A stretch of 64,000 nucleotides of DNA, taken from assembly GCF_002443255.2 (NCBI RefSeq), contig NW_019211454.1, positions 13,986,481-14,050,480 on the forward strand, given 5' to 3'. Shown piece after piece: positions 46,383 to 58,932 of the stretch. The notes under the pieces are model-generated. The model was not told the origin of the DNA and searched no databases. It worked only from the letters and a program-made list of their open reading frames with translations. Position 1 is the stretch's first letter; each line of letters opens with the position of its first letter. The translations under genes were made by a program, and so were the position numbers. Origin of the DNA: Varroa destructor (taxonomy: Eukaryota > Arthropoda > Arachnida > Mesostigmata > Varroidae).

Positions 46383-48399
46383 CTAGACATTATACGATAA
46401 CCAATATAGAGTAACGGACCGGACGCAAGTAAAACAAAACAGTTAGAAATTAGCATAACACTTTATTTTCACTTCTATCCGCAATCTAATTGGCAATCAA
46501 TGATAGCACTAAAGATATAAAAAATCCATGCAAGGTCAGTGGCCGCTATCAAGATATCAAAAATCCAGGCAAGGTCAGTGCCCGCGATCAGACTTTTTCT
46601 CGAGGCTGTAGACAGGTTCAACTGGAAACCAACTCACATTCTATGCCTGCTCAAAAATTTATATGTGAACCTGTAAGCGATCCCTATACACCGTCTATTA
46701 TATTACCGGTACGATATTTTATTTTATTTTCTGCTTTATTTTAATTAAGGGCTTTTATGGGCTTCAGACTAATAGCGCACAATTGCTTTTCTAACAGATA
46801 TTCGCTAATAGGTAGATACACGAAAGTCGTCTTTTTAATAGTTAGCATAAAACAACGACGGCCATGCCAAACTCTGCTGATCATTATTCGATCCAACCGG
46901 CCTATCGGCACAGTAAGTAAGACTTGCTTGCTCGTACACGTGGTTGCTCAAAACCAATGGAAGTTTACCGTGGAAGAACCACGGCCTAAATCGTGTATGT
47001 CTTTAGCTTATATCTCATGTTTCGAATTAACCTTGATTCTGCCAACAAAATGTTAGTTGGTAGCCTAGTCAACGTCGTCAATACAACAGCAGGACAATCG
47101 CAGCAATGGCGTTCTAAACAGTCCTCAGAAGAAAAATTATCAATGTCAGTTACACTGTGCTGGCATGTGTTACTTTTGTATGCGTGCTAAGACACCGCAC
47201 AGTTTCCGGTATACTATTGGCACTTTGACTGGGCACGCATCCCGTACGACAATTAATTAAATTTAGAACCAACATAAATTCCATTTCCAACACGATTTTT
47301 AGTGAAAAAAGGTATACCTTTTAATCACACACACGTCCGGGACGAAGCCTCGACACCAAAAGGAAAGATTTGCCGTGAGTTCGAAACCGCTCAGCTCTAC
47401 CCTCCACAGCGGTATCACATCCCGCCAAAATAATGCCACAATGACACAATAAAATGTACCACATAACTGTGCGCAGCATGCGTTGCGGCGCCTAATTCAA
47501 ATTATATCATAGGTTGATCTATGGAAGAAACGAATCACTCGAACACCCTTCTGAGTTTTTTGTTTCGGTTTTCAACTGTATTTGCAAAATCGTTTAAATA
47601 CGGCTAAATGTTCAAAATGAGTTTTTATGATGAACGCTTTTTATTTTATATGACATCGATGCTTATCAACGTTGCGTAGTGTGGTTCATATAGATCCTCG
47701 TTGACAACGTATTATTATTATTATTATCTCTATGGTAAAGGAGAATATGTTCTGAAAGAATGGAGAAGCTGTTTCGATAGGCGATGTCAAGCGGATGCTA
47801 CGCGTTAGACGAGTACGTGGGAGTGTAGGCGTCGGATAAATGTTCAGCAAAAGGAGGAACGACAGCAGCAAGCGTAGATATTCTGATCTTAGCTACCAGT
47901 TATGAGCATGAAGTTATCCAACATAGTCTACAATTCGTGGAAATGCAGTGTTGTATTTGGCGCTAAAAATTATGATTTTTTTTCTTAAGTGCTTATCATT
48001 TTTTAAATTCTACGTGGTGATTATGATAATGATTTACTCACTGACGAAAGACACATTTCGTAAATTTCATTTTATCTGATATGTTAGAGAAAAATGTAAA
48101 TCTAGTTTACTGCATAATTCAAATAAAGCTGAATGATGAAACCATGCGCACGGTGATCAAATTTCCCATTACGTATAATGCGTTAAATAATGATGTATAA
48201 TTCTACAGCTTAATATTACATTTGCTACACTTTTATGTTCCATCATGCGTCCTTTAAGTACAAGAAATTACTTTTTGTATTTTTTTGGGATAATGTAAAA
48301 TCAACATCAAAATTCACGTCCATTCACTTATGCAAATGCTTAGACACAGTCTATTGTGCAGGCGACCTGGAGAACAAATCAAGAGTGTCAGGGAAAAAA
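46383..48399. other. Gap between RpS16 and the ChaC gene
   Basis: RpS16 and the ChaC gene are divergent across this 2 kb, so both promoters should lie here. A 39-base tandem duplication is present at 46512-46589. No coding sequence supported. Confidence 0.55.
46512..46589. repeat. 39-base tandem duplication
   Basis: Two adjacent 39-base units (46512-46550 and 46551-46589) match at 35 of 39 positions by direct comparison. They lie 130 bases upstream of the RpS16 start, within its likely promoter or first intron. Confidence 0.9.
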
Positions 48400-50568
48400 A
48401 TGAAAGAATGCTCCGTCTGGGCATTTGGTTATGGGTCTATCATTTGGAAGGTAGACTTTCCGACTACCGAGTCGTGTGTCGGGTATGTTCGCGGTTTTGT
48501 GCGGAGGTTCTACCAAGGGTCTACGGATCATAGGTAAGAATACCAATAATAGTAATAGCTTGAATCTGTTTTCGCTGAAAGAAGCTTATAATAATGCAAA
48601 GTCTTTAAGTGTCTTCAATATGAACGTCCCCAGCGCTCTCTTCTGCGTCTGACCAAAATTTACCAAGTATTACATTTTCAGGTTTACATAACGCAAACTT
48701 TACTTTATCAAGTACCGCATATTATGCCGTTGAATTTGTCAGGTTAATAAAATAATAAAGATTATTCGAAATGATAATGATCATCATCATAAATAACTTT
48801 TACGCATAAATTGAGATTAATTTTACATAGTTGACAATCAATACTACTTGTATCGTGTACTACATACTTTTCTTTGTTCTTTATGCTGCCTGATCAAAAC
48901 TGTGGAAAATCATTGCTAATTAAAAACGCTGGAAGCTTTATAATACGTAATGATTTTGCACTATTACAAGAATACTCAGCATAGATATATGTAGATCCTA
49001 ATCAATATATTCCAGAAGCTCAAGTAATTATTTCTCAGCCCACGATTTCGTGCATTTCTGTATGTAAAAATGCTGTATTTGAAGTATTTCGCTTGAATAT
49101 AATTTCCGAAATCAAAGCGACATAATCGTACGTTGAATCTTGTATTTACAGAAGCTAACAACTTTGATCCTTTTAGGGGAACGCCGGAAAGTCCTGGAAG
49201 AGTGGTCACCTTATTACCTACGGGTATCGAAGAAGACAAAGTCTGGGGAGTTGCGTATCGGATTCCCGATGAGGAGGTAAATTAACCAGTGTCATTCGAG
49301 AATTTGGGGTAAACTTTTGTCTCCTGTTTAACACACTTTGCCTCGGAGTCTGCTCATGCATTCTATTTCGAAACCAGCATTTTTCGGCAATAGTAGAAAT
49401 CCGCATGCAGGATTAGAGCAAGCCGACTACTTAGGCATAACCTAATGTTTCAATGTGGATCGAAGTAGACCTTCTGGATCTTGAATAAGAATCATTTCCA
49501 AGAATCAATATACCATTTGTATAATGTATATTTTCACTGGTTTTACAGCTGTTCTGTTTTAATGTTTTACTCGGCAGCAAAATGTTTCTTGTTGCATCCT
49601 CCAATACATTTTTGGTCAAAACTGTGATACGGTAGCAGCTATTATTCCTTCCGATAGAAGAGCTGTTGGTGCGTAGAGATAATAGACCCATGTACTTGAA
49701 TACCTACAATACATGACCAATAGTAATGATCAATGGTACGTGAAATTTGTCGTTGGTTTCGTGAATAACATTATATACACACATTGTTGTCGTGATCTTT
49801 CATGATAGGTGGAGAGCGTGATATCACATTTGGACTATAGGGAGAAAGGAGGTTTCACTCGATCGAAGACGTTGTTCTTTCCTAAAGATTCAAAGGTAGA
49901 ACCCTTTGAAATTATTGTCTACGTAGCAGTCGAAGGAAATGTCAATTATCTTGGTAAGATAACGCTTTTGCGGGAAGGGTTCATTCAGCCTATTTTGAGG
50001 TTTGTTAGGTTCAGAATAGAAACTGCACGTCAGATAATTTTTCCAGTCTTTTCACACGGAATTTTATTTCGATTCGTGCGCACCATATCTTTGGGAGAAA
50101 AATTGAGTCATATGTGTCTATTCGAACGCGACAACAACATTTATAACCGGTTGCCTTCTGACTCAATGAAATTCACGATCTTAAATATTCAGTTAAAATA
50201 GATCCTTTTCGGCCATTGACTTCCACTTAATGGGATCCTCTGTTAGCCTAGGCTTTTTGTTATGAATAGGGAGAACTTGTATAGTACCTGTTGTGCGTAT
50301 TTCGTCTCGTTCGTATAAGAATGATTTATTTTTAGGCCCGGCCCCACTGGACGAAATCGCCCGTACCATCGCCTTTTCTCGTGGGCCCTCCGGCACCAAT
50401 GTTGAGTATTTGTTCAATCTTTGCAAATCTATGAGAGAGCTTGTGCCCGAGGTTAAGGACGAGCATCTCTTTACTCTTGAAGCTGGAGTTCGAAAATTAT
50501 TAGCCAGAGAAGAGGAAGCAACACAATTAAAGCAGGAAAATCTGAAGCTCCAAAATCCAAAAGCATGA
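48400..50568 (+). CDS. CHAC2: ChaC-type gamma-glutamylcyclotransferase
   Basis: Four exons: 48400-48533, 49177-49276, 49809-49953 and 50336-50568, giving 203 residues with agreeing phases. The family cleaves glutathione to 5-oxoproline and Cys-Gly in the cytosol. Visible signatures are the nucleotide-like loop FGYGSIIW (9-16), [17 protein letters not shown] across the first intron, and [10 protein letters not shown] with the catalytic Glu at residue 90. The [20 protein letters not shown] block near 128 is followed by NVEYLFNL. The frame is open further upstream to an ATG at 48235, but the extra residues do not resemble the family, and CTATTGTGCAG at 48350-48360 looks like a 5' UTR intron acceptor, so 48400 is preferred. 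CHAC2 is favoured over CHAC1 by length and the lack of an extended N-terminus. AATAAA occurs at 50841-50846. Confidence 0.93.
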
Positions 50569-50649
50569 TTATCGATAGTGATAAACGAGATAACGCAGAG
50601 AACAGTAATTGGTGTAGTGCTATATTAATCGACAGTGCTGCTGAGAAAA

Positions 50650-50705
50650 ATATATAATTCGCGAATGTGCCTGGTAATAATCAGGCACATTCGCGAATTA
50701 TATAT
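50650..50705. repeat. Perfect 24-bp inverted repeat
   Basis: Arms at 50650-50673 and 50682-50705 are exact reverse complements around an 8-base loop. The arms contain AATTCGCGAATGTGCCTG. It lies about 80 bases after the ChaC stop and so is probably transcribed in the 3' UTR as a stable hairpin. Confidence 0.92.
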
Positions 50706-51360
50706 ATTTGAAATTAATGAAGATGTAGTCCATACTATTTACACAAAAATAAGGCACGAAATCCCGAGCTTTGAGACAGTTTATGAAGAGCCTGGCAATT
50801 ATACTTTTGAGATAGCATAAGTTAGCTGCACCACGAATGAAATAAATGGTATGAAATACACCACATGAAATCGTGTTTAATAACAATTTTAGATGCATTT
50901 GTCGAGTTTTGTTCATTGACTTTACGGACGATTCCGGCGTGGTAAATGGTATTTCAGACCTTTGGTTACTGGTCAAACATTAATTGGCGTATTACTGGCT
51001 TACAACCATCCCACGTTGTGCATTTCGAAGATATTTTTAGAGCTTATAATCAGTGTATAGTTCTTTACTTATCACAGTACTACCGCTATTAAGTACGCCA
51101 ATTACAAACAAAAAACGCTTTAGTCCTAAAAACTAACAAAGACTTCCAAAAGGAACAAAGTTTACTTTGTACACAGGCGCAATCTGGTTCTACCCAACTC
51201 ATTTTCACATTCGCGGCGGTTGGTAAGTGACCAGTTATTCCGCTGTCGTCGTTCGAGAATTAAGCTGATAATCTCTATTTATATTTATTCGACTAACTGC
51301 ATCGTTGTACAAAAATTGCTTTAAACATTTATATGGAATGTTGGAACCAATCCTTATTAT

Positions 51361-51399
51361 CTTCATATTATAGTTTTCATGGAAAACTATAATATGAAG
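51361..51399. repeat. Perfect 18-bp inverted repeat with 3-base loop
   Basis: Arms at 51361-51378 and 51382-51399 are exact reverse complements around ATG. The near-cruciform geometry and lack of mismatches suggest recent origin. Confidence 0.92.
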
Positions 51400-51534
51400 A
51401 AAAAAAAATGGAATCCCCTATTGAGATCAATGATTAAAGGGCTGTTTATTCCTTCGATGTACTTCGTAAGGATTGTCTCAGTCCGGTGACACTTATGTAA
51501 ATGCATACTAATTTCAATGTATCAGTTTTGGATA

Positions 51535-51581
51535 TGCAATGAATTTTATGCAATGAATTACAATGAATTTTGCAATGAATT
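51535..51581. repeat. CAATGAATT short tandem repeat
   Basis: Four copies of CAATGAATT spaced 9 to 14 bases apart in AT-rich sequence. Confidence 0.75.
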
Positions 51582-51712
51582 AACGCGATATCGAAAAGAG
51601 TACTTCAGTGGAAAATTCGTTACTAGGTGACCAACTGATCTGAACCAAAAATTAAAATGCTTTTTCTCTCTCGATCGAAATACTTGTCAAAATAATTTAT
51701 CGTTCCAATCTG

Positions 51713-51831
51713 CATCGTTTCTGTTCTCTCTATTTTTTTTTTTTTTTAATTTCTTACTTAAATTAGCACCCATCGTTTCTGTTCTCTCTATTTTTTTTTT
51801 TTTTTTTTAATTTCTTACTTAAATTAGCACC
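51713..51831. repeat. Near-identical tandem duplication with internal poly-T
   Basis: Two adjacent units (51713-51770 and 51771-51831) begin CATCGTTTCTGTTCTCTC and end AAATTAGCACC. They differ only in the length of the internal T run (about 15 versus 18), so this is a recent duplication or a collapsed/expanded assembly feature. Confidence 0.93.
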
Positions 51832-53452
51832 AGCAATTATGAGTAAATTACATCACAACATATTTGTTGCGACAAATGTGCATATTGAAACGAGACGTTA
51901 CACGAACTACTATGTTTCACATTGAACTGTTCGGCGCGGCGATATTCAGTAGTATCATCGTATGCTTCACGCGAAAAGCTACGGCAATCCACCTCGATAA
52001 ATTGACTACCTAGCTTTATTCGAGCGCTAATATCGAAATGTACTCGTAGATCATATACACGATAATATATATTAACTACAAGAATATATTCGTGAAAAAA
52101 TATTTTTATATATTAGAACGGACGAAACTACCCCCACTTCAACAGACGAGGGTGCGCTGCGCTTCTTAAGAGGTCTATTCGTTCGAAGGTTTCAAAAAAA
52201 GCTGTTGTAAATCGTGCGCAAAGTCGACATCCGTGTGTTCAAACTGGTATATAAATTAGAGACTTCATTGCTAAAAACACACAGGGCTTAACATCCGTAC
52301 TCTGCGTTAAAATGAAATGAGTTGATAACGTGAAATTGCTGAATAGCGATACGTAGATAGATGTGTTCCTGCATCATCTGATCGAGCTCAGTTATACCAT
52401 TACTCAGGTTCCGTATTACGCTATGGCTACGAGTTCGTACTTCGTCGTTTTGTAATTATGATCACTCGGTTCCTCTAGATTAATTAAATACGTCCCGGTG
52501 ACGAAGGCCATCTTTGACCTGAGGATGCAAAGGAGCTGAAGTTAGAAATCGACCATTGTTGATCGTTCCTATTCCGCAAGTTATCAGTACAAACTACAGC
52601 GAAATACGAGCCAACAGTCTCATTATGTCTATCCTTTCCTGAATTTCATTCAGTTTAGGATCCGAAATCCGTAGCGTATGGTCCGCCCTAAAATACAAAT
52701 GAGTTAGTTAAATACTAAATCACGACATTAAACGAAGCTAAGAAACAAATCTTTCAGAAAGCTGCTCGCGCCTGGCTTCATACTGGTTTAAAAGTCGTGT
52801 TCACAGTTTCTTCAGTTGACATTTTGAGCAAAACTCGTTCCCATTGCGTGAAGGCTGTCATGAATTCAAGATTTCTCTCACTTAATCACTAGATGACCAA
52901 TACGGCGCCTCATTTGCTTCATGCTATCTAGCATTGTCTTTTGACTTTGTCATAACTTGTTTATTCAAAGAGAAAATATGATACTATCTACAAGTATCTT
53001 GCGCCAAAGTAGACCTCAAAAAGTTACTAACCGTTTCTGTGGGGTACCCTTCTTCGGGAAGATACTGAATGCTTGCGAAATCTACGATGCGATTTATTTA
53101 GTCTGTGTTTTCTTCGGAGTAAGTTACCGGCTCGTTTGTCTGAAAATTTTAAGCGACCAAAGCAATGATTACTCCGACAACAAATGCCAAACTACTAATT
53201 TTTTTAATATAATTATGTAATTACTAAAAAAATTAGTCTTATTTATATCTATCTTCGATATTGACAGGAACGCGATCCTTGCACATTGTTTGCAGGAATT
53301 ATTTTTTAGTTTCTTTTTAATTGATTTTTAAATTGAGAGATTAAGACATCGTACGAGCTAGTGAATTTGTAAATTAGCATATTTGTGAATGTATTGCTAC
53401 ATATAGTAATACATTCAAGTCGAAGAGCTTTTCCAAAGGCTTTTTCACTTAC

Positions 53453-56400
53453 CGAACTGCAGTTTATTCTTGAATGTGTATGATAAGTTACTTTGTGGGC
53501 AGTAGATGTCTACACGTACATGGAGGCGTCGAAAGGTGTGGATCGAAGGAAATATAAAGCTGTTTTCCATCATATTTAAAATCGAAAGATAACCTCGTTG
53601 GCCCTCAATTACACCATACGATGCCTCTACGTTTTTCGGAGTATTAACGCATCTGTCTATCGTTACGTTAATATACGATCTCTGGCCCTCAACTTTGATC
53701 CTTTCCAACTGCAAATCGGATGCATTTCCCTCTATAACAATTCAAAGAAACAAAGTTGATTTACGTATAGTTGTGGTCACTTTCGTACGAGAGGAAACAA
53801 TTACCAAAATGTTTCGAGTACGAAACAACTGACCATCAATATTTTCGACTTATTTCAAATATCTTCAATTCAAATATCTAATATATATATATATATATAT
53901 ATACATAATAAAAAATCTAATCTAACTACCAATAGTTCGAAATCGATTAGGGGGTGCGAGAGCTTTGGATGATATGTCCTGAGAACGTTTGTAAGGATCT
54001 GCCAGCACCTTTTACAGTACACTGTTTAATAGTGTTGTGCCTATATATTTCATTGTTGATATGTATTTGATGCTACTGTCAATCGCCGTGAAGTACATGA
54101 AGACCTATGAACCTCCTCACGTGGATCTGACTAATTTGTTTCCTCTTTGCTGCTTAAATACGCTTATTCTAGGCCAGTGGTGTACCTCTATCAGCATGGT
54201 TTCGGAAGGAGGCGATTTTATCGTTCACTACAGCGCTTCCATTTCAGAGCGAGGTTATGTTAGGTAACGGATGGGTTGCCGAGCATAAACCTCTTTGCAT
54301 GCATTACTATTTCATGCATATCGAGAACAATACATGGACTACCATAATACGAACCACTCCGTATCATACTTACCCAGTTCGTCCATGCATCTTGAATCGC
54401 ATCTCGAAAGGTTCATCCAAGGCCCAACAAATGTTTGCATTTGGAACATCTTCATGCCAATCCTGTATGATGGAGTAACGTTCAGGAAATTCGAACCTTT
54501 CCCTAGTCTCAAATAAACAGGCTGCAGAAAGCAAACAGCATGTAAATGAAAAAAAGCAAGCGAACACTGTTCTACACACTGCTCCAATAAGAAATCTACC
54601 AAAACTAGCTCCACAGCGAGTCAAATCCGCGTAGGCAAGCTCAATGGCGGTACACCTATGAGACAAGTCAATTCGCCCAAGGTAGGCATAAATCAAATGT
54701 GTTTTGACATGATTTAGTATCAACGAAGACAATGATGCGAGTCGTAATCATTTTTCAGACTACTTCAAATGTTCTCACCGTTGTTTCGTCGGTCCTGTCC
54801 AAGGTCAGTGGGCACTCTGATCGTGATCCTGATTTGGGCGTACTACACGTGATAATATAAGTGACGTTTCTGTATTTATTCAGCGATGGCATGGTAATAT
54901 AGCCAACTTGAAGGCCAGACCAGTGTTCGTATGTAAATTCGAAACAGTCTGTACTGATTCCGTACTCACTTATCGCTGGAATTGATAAAGAGTCAAATAA
55001 CTAATCCCACAACGTACGTGCTAGCTCTGACCAAGCAACAAGGAATACATACATACATACATTGGCGTCGGAAACACGCTGTGAGTCTCGTTTGAAAATG
55101 CACAAATGGATCCGGATCGTTATCGTACGAAACATTATGCCCAGTTTTGTGCGCAATTTTTATAGAGAAAAAAAAAAAACCAATAGTGAGAAACCTTAAA
55201 AAGTAGCAGGTGTTGGGATTCACGAGACGTCGCATTACGAGTATAATAAAGTGAAGCAATTTTTTTTTGTACAATGAGTGAATCAAGGTTGCGCGTCCGT
55301 ACGTAAATCCGTACCTTGTAAATAACCTCCGGCTTTGCGAACGGGATAGTCGGTCTGTCATTGGGATATCGCAATAACATATAGGATATTAATAATAGCA
55401 CTCACGTGTAGTGTCGATTTCGCCTCTGATGTCATACGAGCCATAGGCCTCACAGGCGTAGCGGACACGCAGTCTCAACGAAGATCTTTCTTTGATATCA
55501 ATCAACGTAAACTGCTCAAGTGTAGTATCTTTAAATAAGATATATCCCCTTTGCCCTTTGTTGGTACCGTACTCAACAAAGGCATAATCCAATTCACTGT
55601 TATAACAATACTTAATTTTTTCTGGCATGGCAGCTTCGATGTTCACAAATCCATCTAATTTTTCAACGATCGTTAACTCCATCAATTTAGTGGAATTTAC
55701 GTTATCTGCGAAATTTCACGAAAAATTAAGTTTATGAATATTTAAAAGTAAAAAAAAAATTAGCCTGCCGGTTTTTTTGAAATGAGCCCGTTCAAGCTAC
55801 TAAAGGCTTATCAATGAAGCACTAAACACGCTTCATATCAGCATTACATTGGATACGTTCAAGATTGACCACGTTATGGCGCACGTACATGTAATCGGAG
55901 GGATATAATGTAGCACAATAACTATAGCGTAACACCAAAAAAATAACGCGTACCCTAGAACCGGGCGTAGATGTAAAATGGACAGATTAAATAAACGTAG
56001 ATTTTTACCCAAATTTTCGTAGCACACTGTATCGCATCGTGTCAGGTTGATTGGGCCTATATCCATACTCGCCGTATGGACTTTGTGTTTGCCAATCGGG
56101 TATTTGGCCGTGATAGATACGTTACACTCAGGCGGGTTTAATTCATCATACTCTCCAGGCAGATCAATTTCAGCAGTCTGTATGTAAAGGAATAAGTATT
56201 TCATTTTAGAAAACTTTTTTTACCTATATAAAACATGAAACACTGACGGAAAGACGCAAACAATAAAAAAGTGCCGGGAACAATAAATCTGTAGAATGGA
56301 TTTTTATTTTGGGTAGCTCCATTTTGTCTCTTAACTGCAACCGCTTGTGTTAGACTGCTCTGACGCCAGCACGACGCGTCACGAGTATTTAATAACTCGA

Positions 56401-56567
56401 TGATGAACCATACTGACGTTAAGTAGCTCGCTCAATAAATATAACCGACTAAGTAGTGCACTTCCGAAATTTCCTATACATTTTTCGATTCAAGCAATTA
56501 CCAGTGTCGCGGCTTCAAGTTCGGCAAACGCCACATCAATATAACAATTCAGTTAGATCATTTTTTA

Positions 56568-56615
<48 letters not shown>

Positions 56616-57202
56616 AATATAAAACTAAATATAATTTTATATGTTTTTCTTTTATAATTTTATCGAAGATTTTTATAATCTTAGATATGTGAATTCTATT
56701 GTCAAAAAAGTGGAAGTTGTCTTCACTAGGATCAACTTACTGTTGGGATCACATGTTTGTTCAATGGCACTTCCACAGATTTCTGCTCTTCGCCGATTAT
56801 CTGATAGAGGATATTGCAAATGACTTCGGTGTGTCGGGTTAAGTTTGGCATAGAGATCCTGACGGCTGTTATTACTGGTACGGCTGTATGGGGTCTAAGG
56901 TCTATGACGTACCCATTCGTGCCATAATGATTGTCCGGTATTGCTTCTAAAACGTTATTACTTTTTGTTATATTAAGCATGCCTCTCTCTTAGTAACTGA
57001 ATTTCGTTATATGCTTATTCTCACCGCTACATAACTACACCAATGGAACATATGCAATTGTAGAAATAGTGACAATTAAACTACAGAAGCTCTCACCTAA
57101 TTTTCTTGCAGTAAGATGAACATTTCCTGCTGATGGGAACATATTACAGAAAAAAAAAAGGACACCTAGCATTAGTAAATATACTTCCAGTTTGTATTTC
57201 AT
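53453..57202 (-). CDS. Secreted protein with two tandem three-exon modules (3' end open)
   Basis: Seven minus-strand exons join in frame: 57202-57097, 56946-56741, 56177-56009, 55705-55406, 54975-54779, 54521-54374 and 53731-53453, encoding about 468 residues. Donors are mostly GTAAGT or GTGAGT. Exon 1 gives a signal peptide (YLLMLGVLFFFCNMFPSAG). Exons 2-4 and 5-7 are repeats of one unit with identical phase order. Exons 3 and 6 share NLTRCDTVCYENLG / NLSRCDSRCMDELG, exons 4 and 7 share GQRGY and a final LRVRYAC / VRVDIYC block, and exons 2 and 5 share a MPNL / MPSL core. Several N-x-S/T sites fit an extracellular glycoprotein. I do not recognise the family. The terminal exon is uncertain: 53277-53249 (tail SRSCQYRR) and 53139-53027 (basic tail starting DKRAGN) both fit the phase. 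Confidence 0.65.
53879..53903. repeat. (AT)n microsatellite
   Basis: A run of AT dinucleotides in the intron between exons 6 and 7 of the modular secreted-protein gene. Confidence 0.85.
56573..56613. repeat. (AT)n microsatellite
   Basis: About 20 TA units in the intron between exons 2 and 3 of the modular secreted-protein gene. This is the longest dinucleotide run in the window. Confidence 0.9.
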
Positions 57203-58533
57203 TATACATCCGTTTGCGTCAATTTTTCATTAGCGTGCATAGCACCATTTTCGTCATATATCCATTTACTTTATTTATTATATATATATTCACCATATAC
57301 ATATGCGTATATTCTGCGAGACGAATGTATTAGTCTTAATTTTGGGCAAGAACAGGTCGCATTCATTTCACCATGGTGCCAAAAAACCGACGTTCTGCTA
57401 TATTCGTTTTCCATTTGTATAAAAAATTAAATTTGTTTAATTTTTTTTGTTAAATATCTCAAATACGTTTCCCGTATTCTAGTTTGCATCGAGGAATGTA
57501 TTTGAACATTTGTCGCCTTAAAATGATTGGCTCATTTAGATGCGTTTGAGAGGTATTGTATATTGGGAGCTCAAGGAGCAACTCACGACGGATCGATATG
57601 AATACTAGTGGGTCTCAACTAAACAAGCGTTGCATTCTGTAGTGTCAATACTTTAATCCTGTGGCGATACTGATTACGATTAAGCGATTATTATTTAGAA
57701 CAAATGCGGCTTACCACCACTGCGGGGTGTGGTACCTCTGCCGAGTACCACGGAAATTATGCTGGACACCAGTAGCTGAAAAATAGTCGGCTTCAGCCAC
57801 ATTCGGCTTGTCTTGTTACCACCACCAGTTCTCTCGTACAGTTTCTACTGGCCTCTTATGTTGTCTTTCTTTTGTCCTAAAGACTCAAGTACGAAGCTCA
57901 GTGTTAGGCTTCACAATACAAATACCAATGAAACAAAGTCGTTTGGCTTTGTCGTTGATTGGAAGCAACGAGTGGCCTGAAACTATTTACACTGCGCCTA
58001 GATATTACTACTGACATTACTCTGCGTGATCGTTTGGCCACGCCTATTTCCCTGGGGATGTCAACATCCTCCGGCTGGTATCTGTTAGCATGATTCCATT
58101 GTGATTTTTTCCGTACGTGTTAGATTCGATCTTCGCGTTTCCAAAGCCAGTTACCGATTGGTTGCAAGTTCTACAGAACGTGTTTTACTAACAGCACTTC
58201 TCGGTTTGTAAATGACAATCCTTAGTTTTTTTGCTATTTAAATGAGTTACAGGATTATGACAAATACGAACTCTTACGATGCCCCTAACGTATATCGGTT
58301 GGAATAATCCCCAACGTATGCTGTTTATAACTGCTGTTAATTGTTTATTGAGACTTAAGTACATTTCATAATAATTCTAGGCAATGTTTTTTGAATAGCT
58401 GTTCAACGTATCTTACTAACGTAGTATTTCTTAGTTTTAAACAACGATTACTGATTAAGTTTGAGCTTCCGGCTTGTGATACATCTTACGAACCGCACGA
58501 ACGTAATAAGTTTCCTATCAGTAATCGCCAAAA

Positions 58534-58932
58534 TATGTCTCATACAAGTCATGCTCATATTTTATGTGTGTTGATTGTTAATTTAAACGGTCATTAATTA
58601 AAGTTCACAGTAAAATATTAATGTCGTAACCTGAACGACATTAATTGCATACCGCAACAGGTTACTTTCCCAGCTAGGCCCTGGAATCGAGCCCCTGGTC
58701 TTGGGGGTGAAGCTTCTTGACAAAGTTTCCCTCTGCTGAAGCCTAATACGAAAATATTTCTTAGTGTGTAAATAACAATTATTGGTTTATTGCTGTGGAA
58801 GTCTGGTTTTCATTTCTATGATAAACCTAATAAACTTTATATATTTTAAGTCTTCACAGTGTTTCACACAAGCCTTGCCCATACTTTATATGTGTTGATT
58901 GAAATAAAAAAATTATTAATTAAACTTCACCT
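58534..58932. repeat. Diverged direct repeat pair
   Basis: Segments of about 75 bases at 58534-58609 and 58857-58932 share TCATACAAG/TCACACAAG, TTTATRTGTGTTGATTG and ATTAATTAAA-TTCAC in the same order at roughly 80 percent by eye. They are probably two copies of a dispersed or tandemly duplicated element. Confidence 0.65.

Larger units (their letters stand above)
50569..53452. other. Gap rich in palindromes and tandem duplications
   Basis: Beyond the ChaC 3' UTR I see no supported gene except possible terminal exons of the downstream minus-strand gene. It contains two perfect hairpins, a poly-T-bearing tandem duplication and a CAATGAATT repeat, listed separately. Confidence 0.55.

Noticed and set aside
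48235..48399. In-frame upstream ATG of the ChaC gene adding 55 residues
   Set aside because: The added residues do not match the family and an acceptor-like site lies at 48360; the ATG at 48400 gives the expected N-terminus.
53160..53215. Minus-strand hydrophobic stretch (SSLAFVVGVIIALVA) as a membrane anchor for the modular secreted protein
   Set aside because: The frame can only be entered in phase 2, while exon 7 ends in phase 1; an in-frame stop precedes it.
58670..58715. Minus-strand GGCTCGATTCC resembling a tRNA T-arm
   Set aside because: The universal TT of the T-loop is altered and no acceptor stem, D-arm or anticodon arm could be folded around it.
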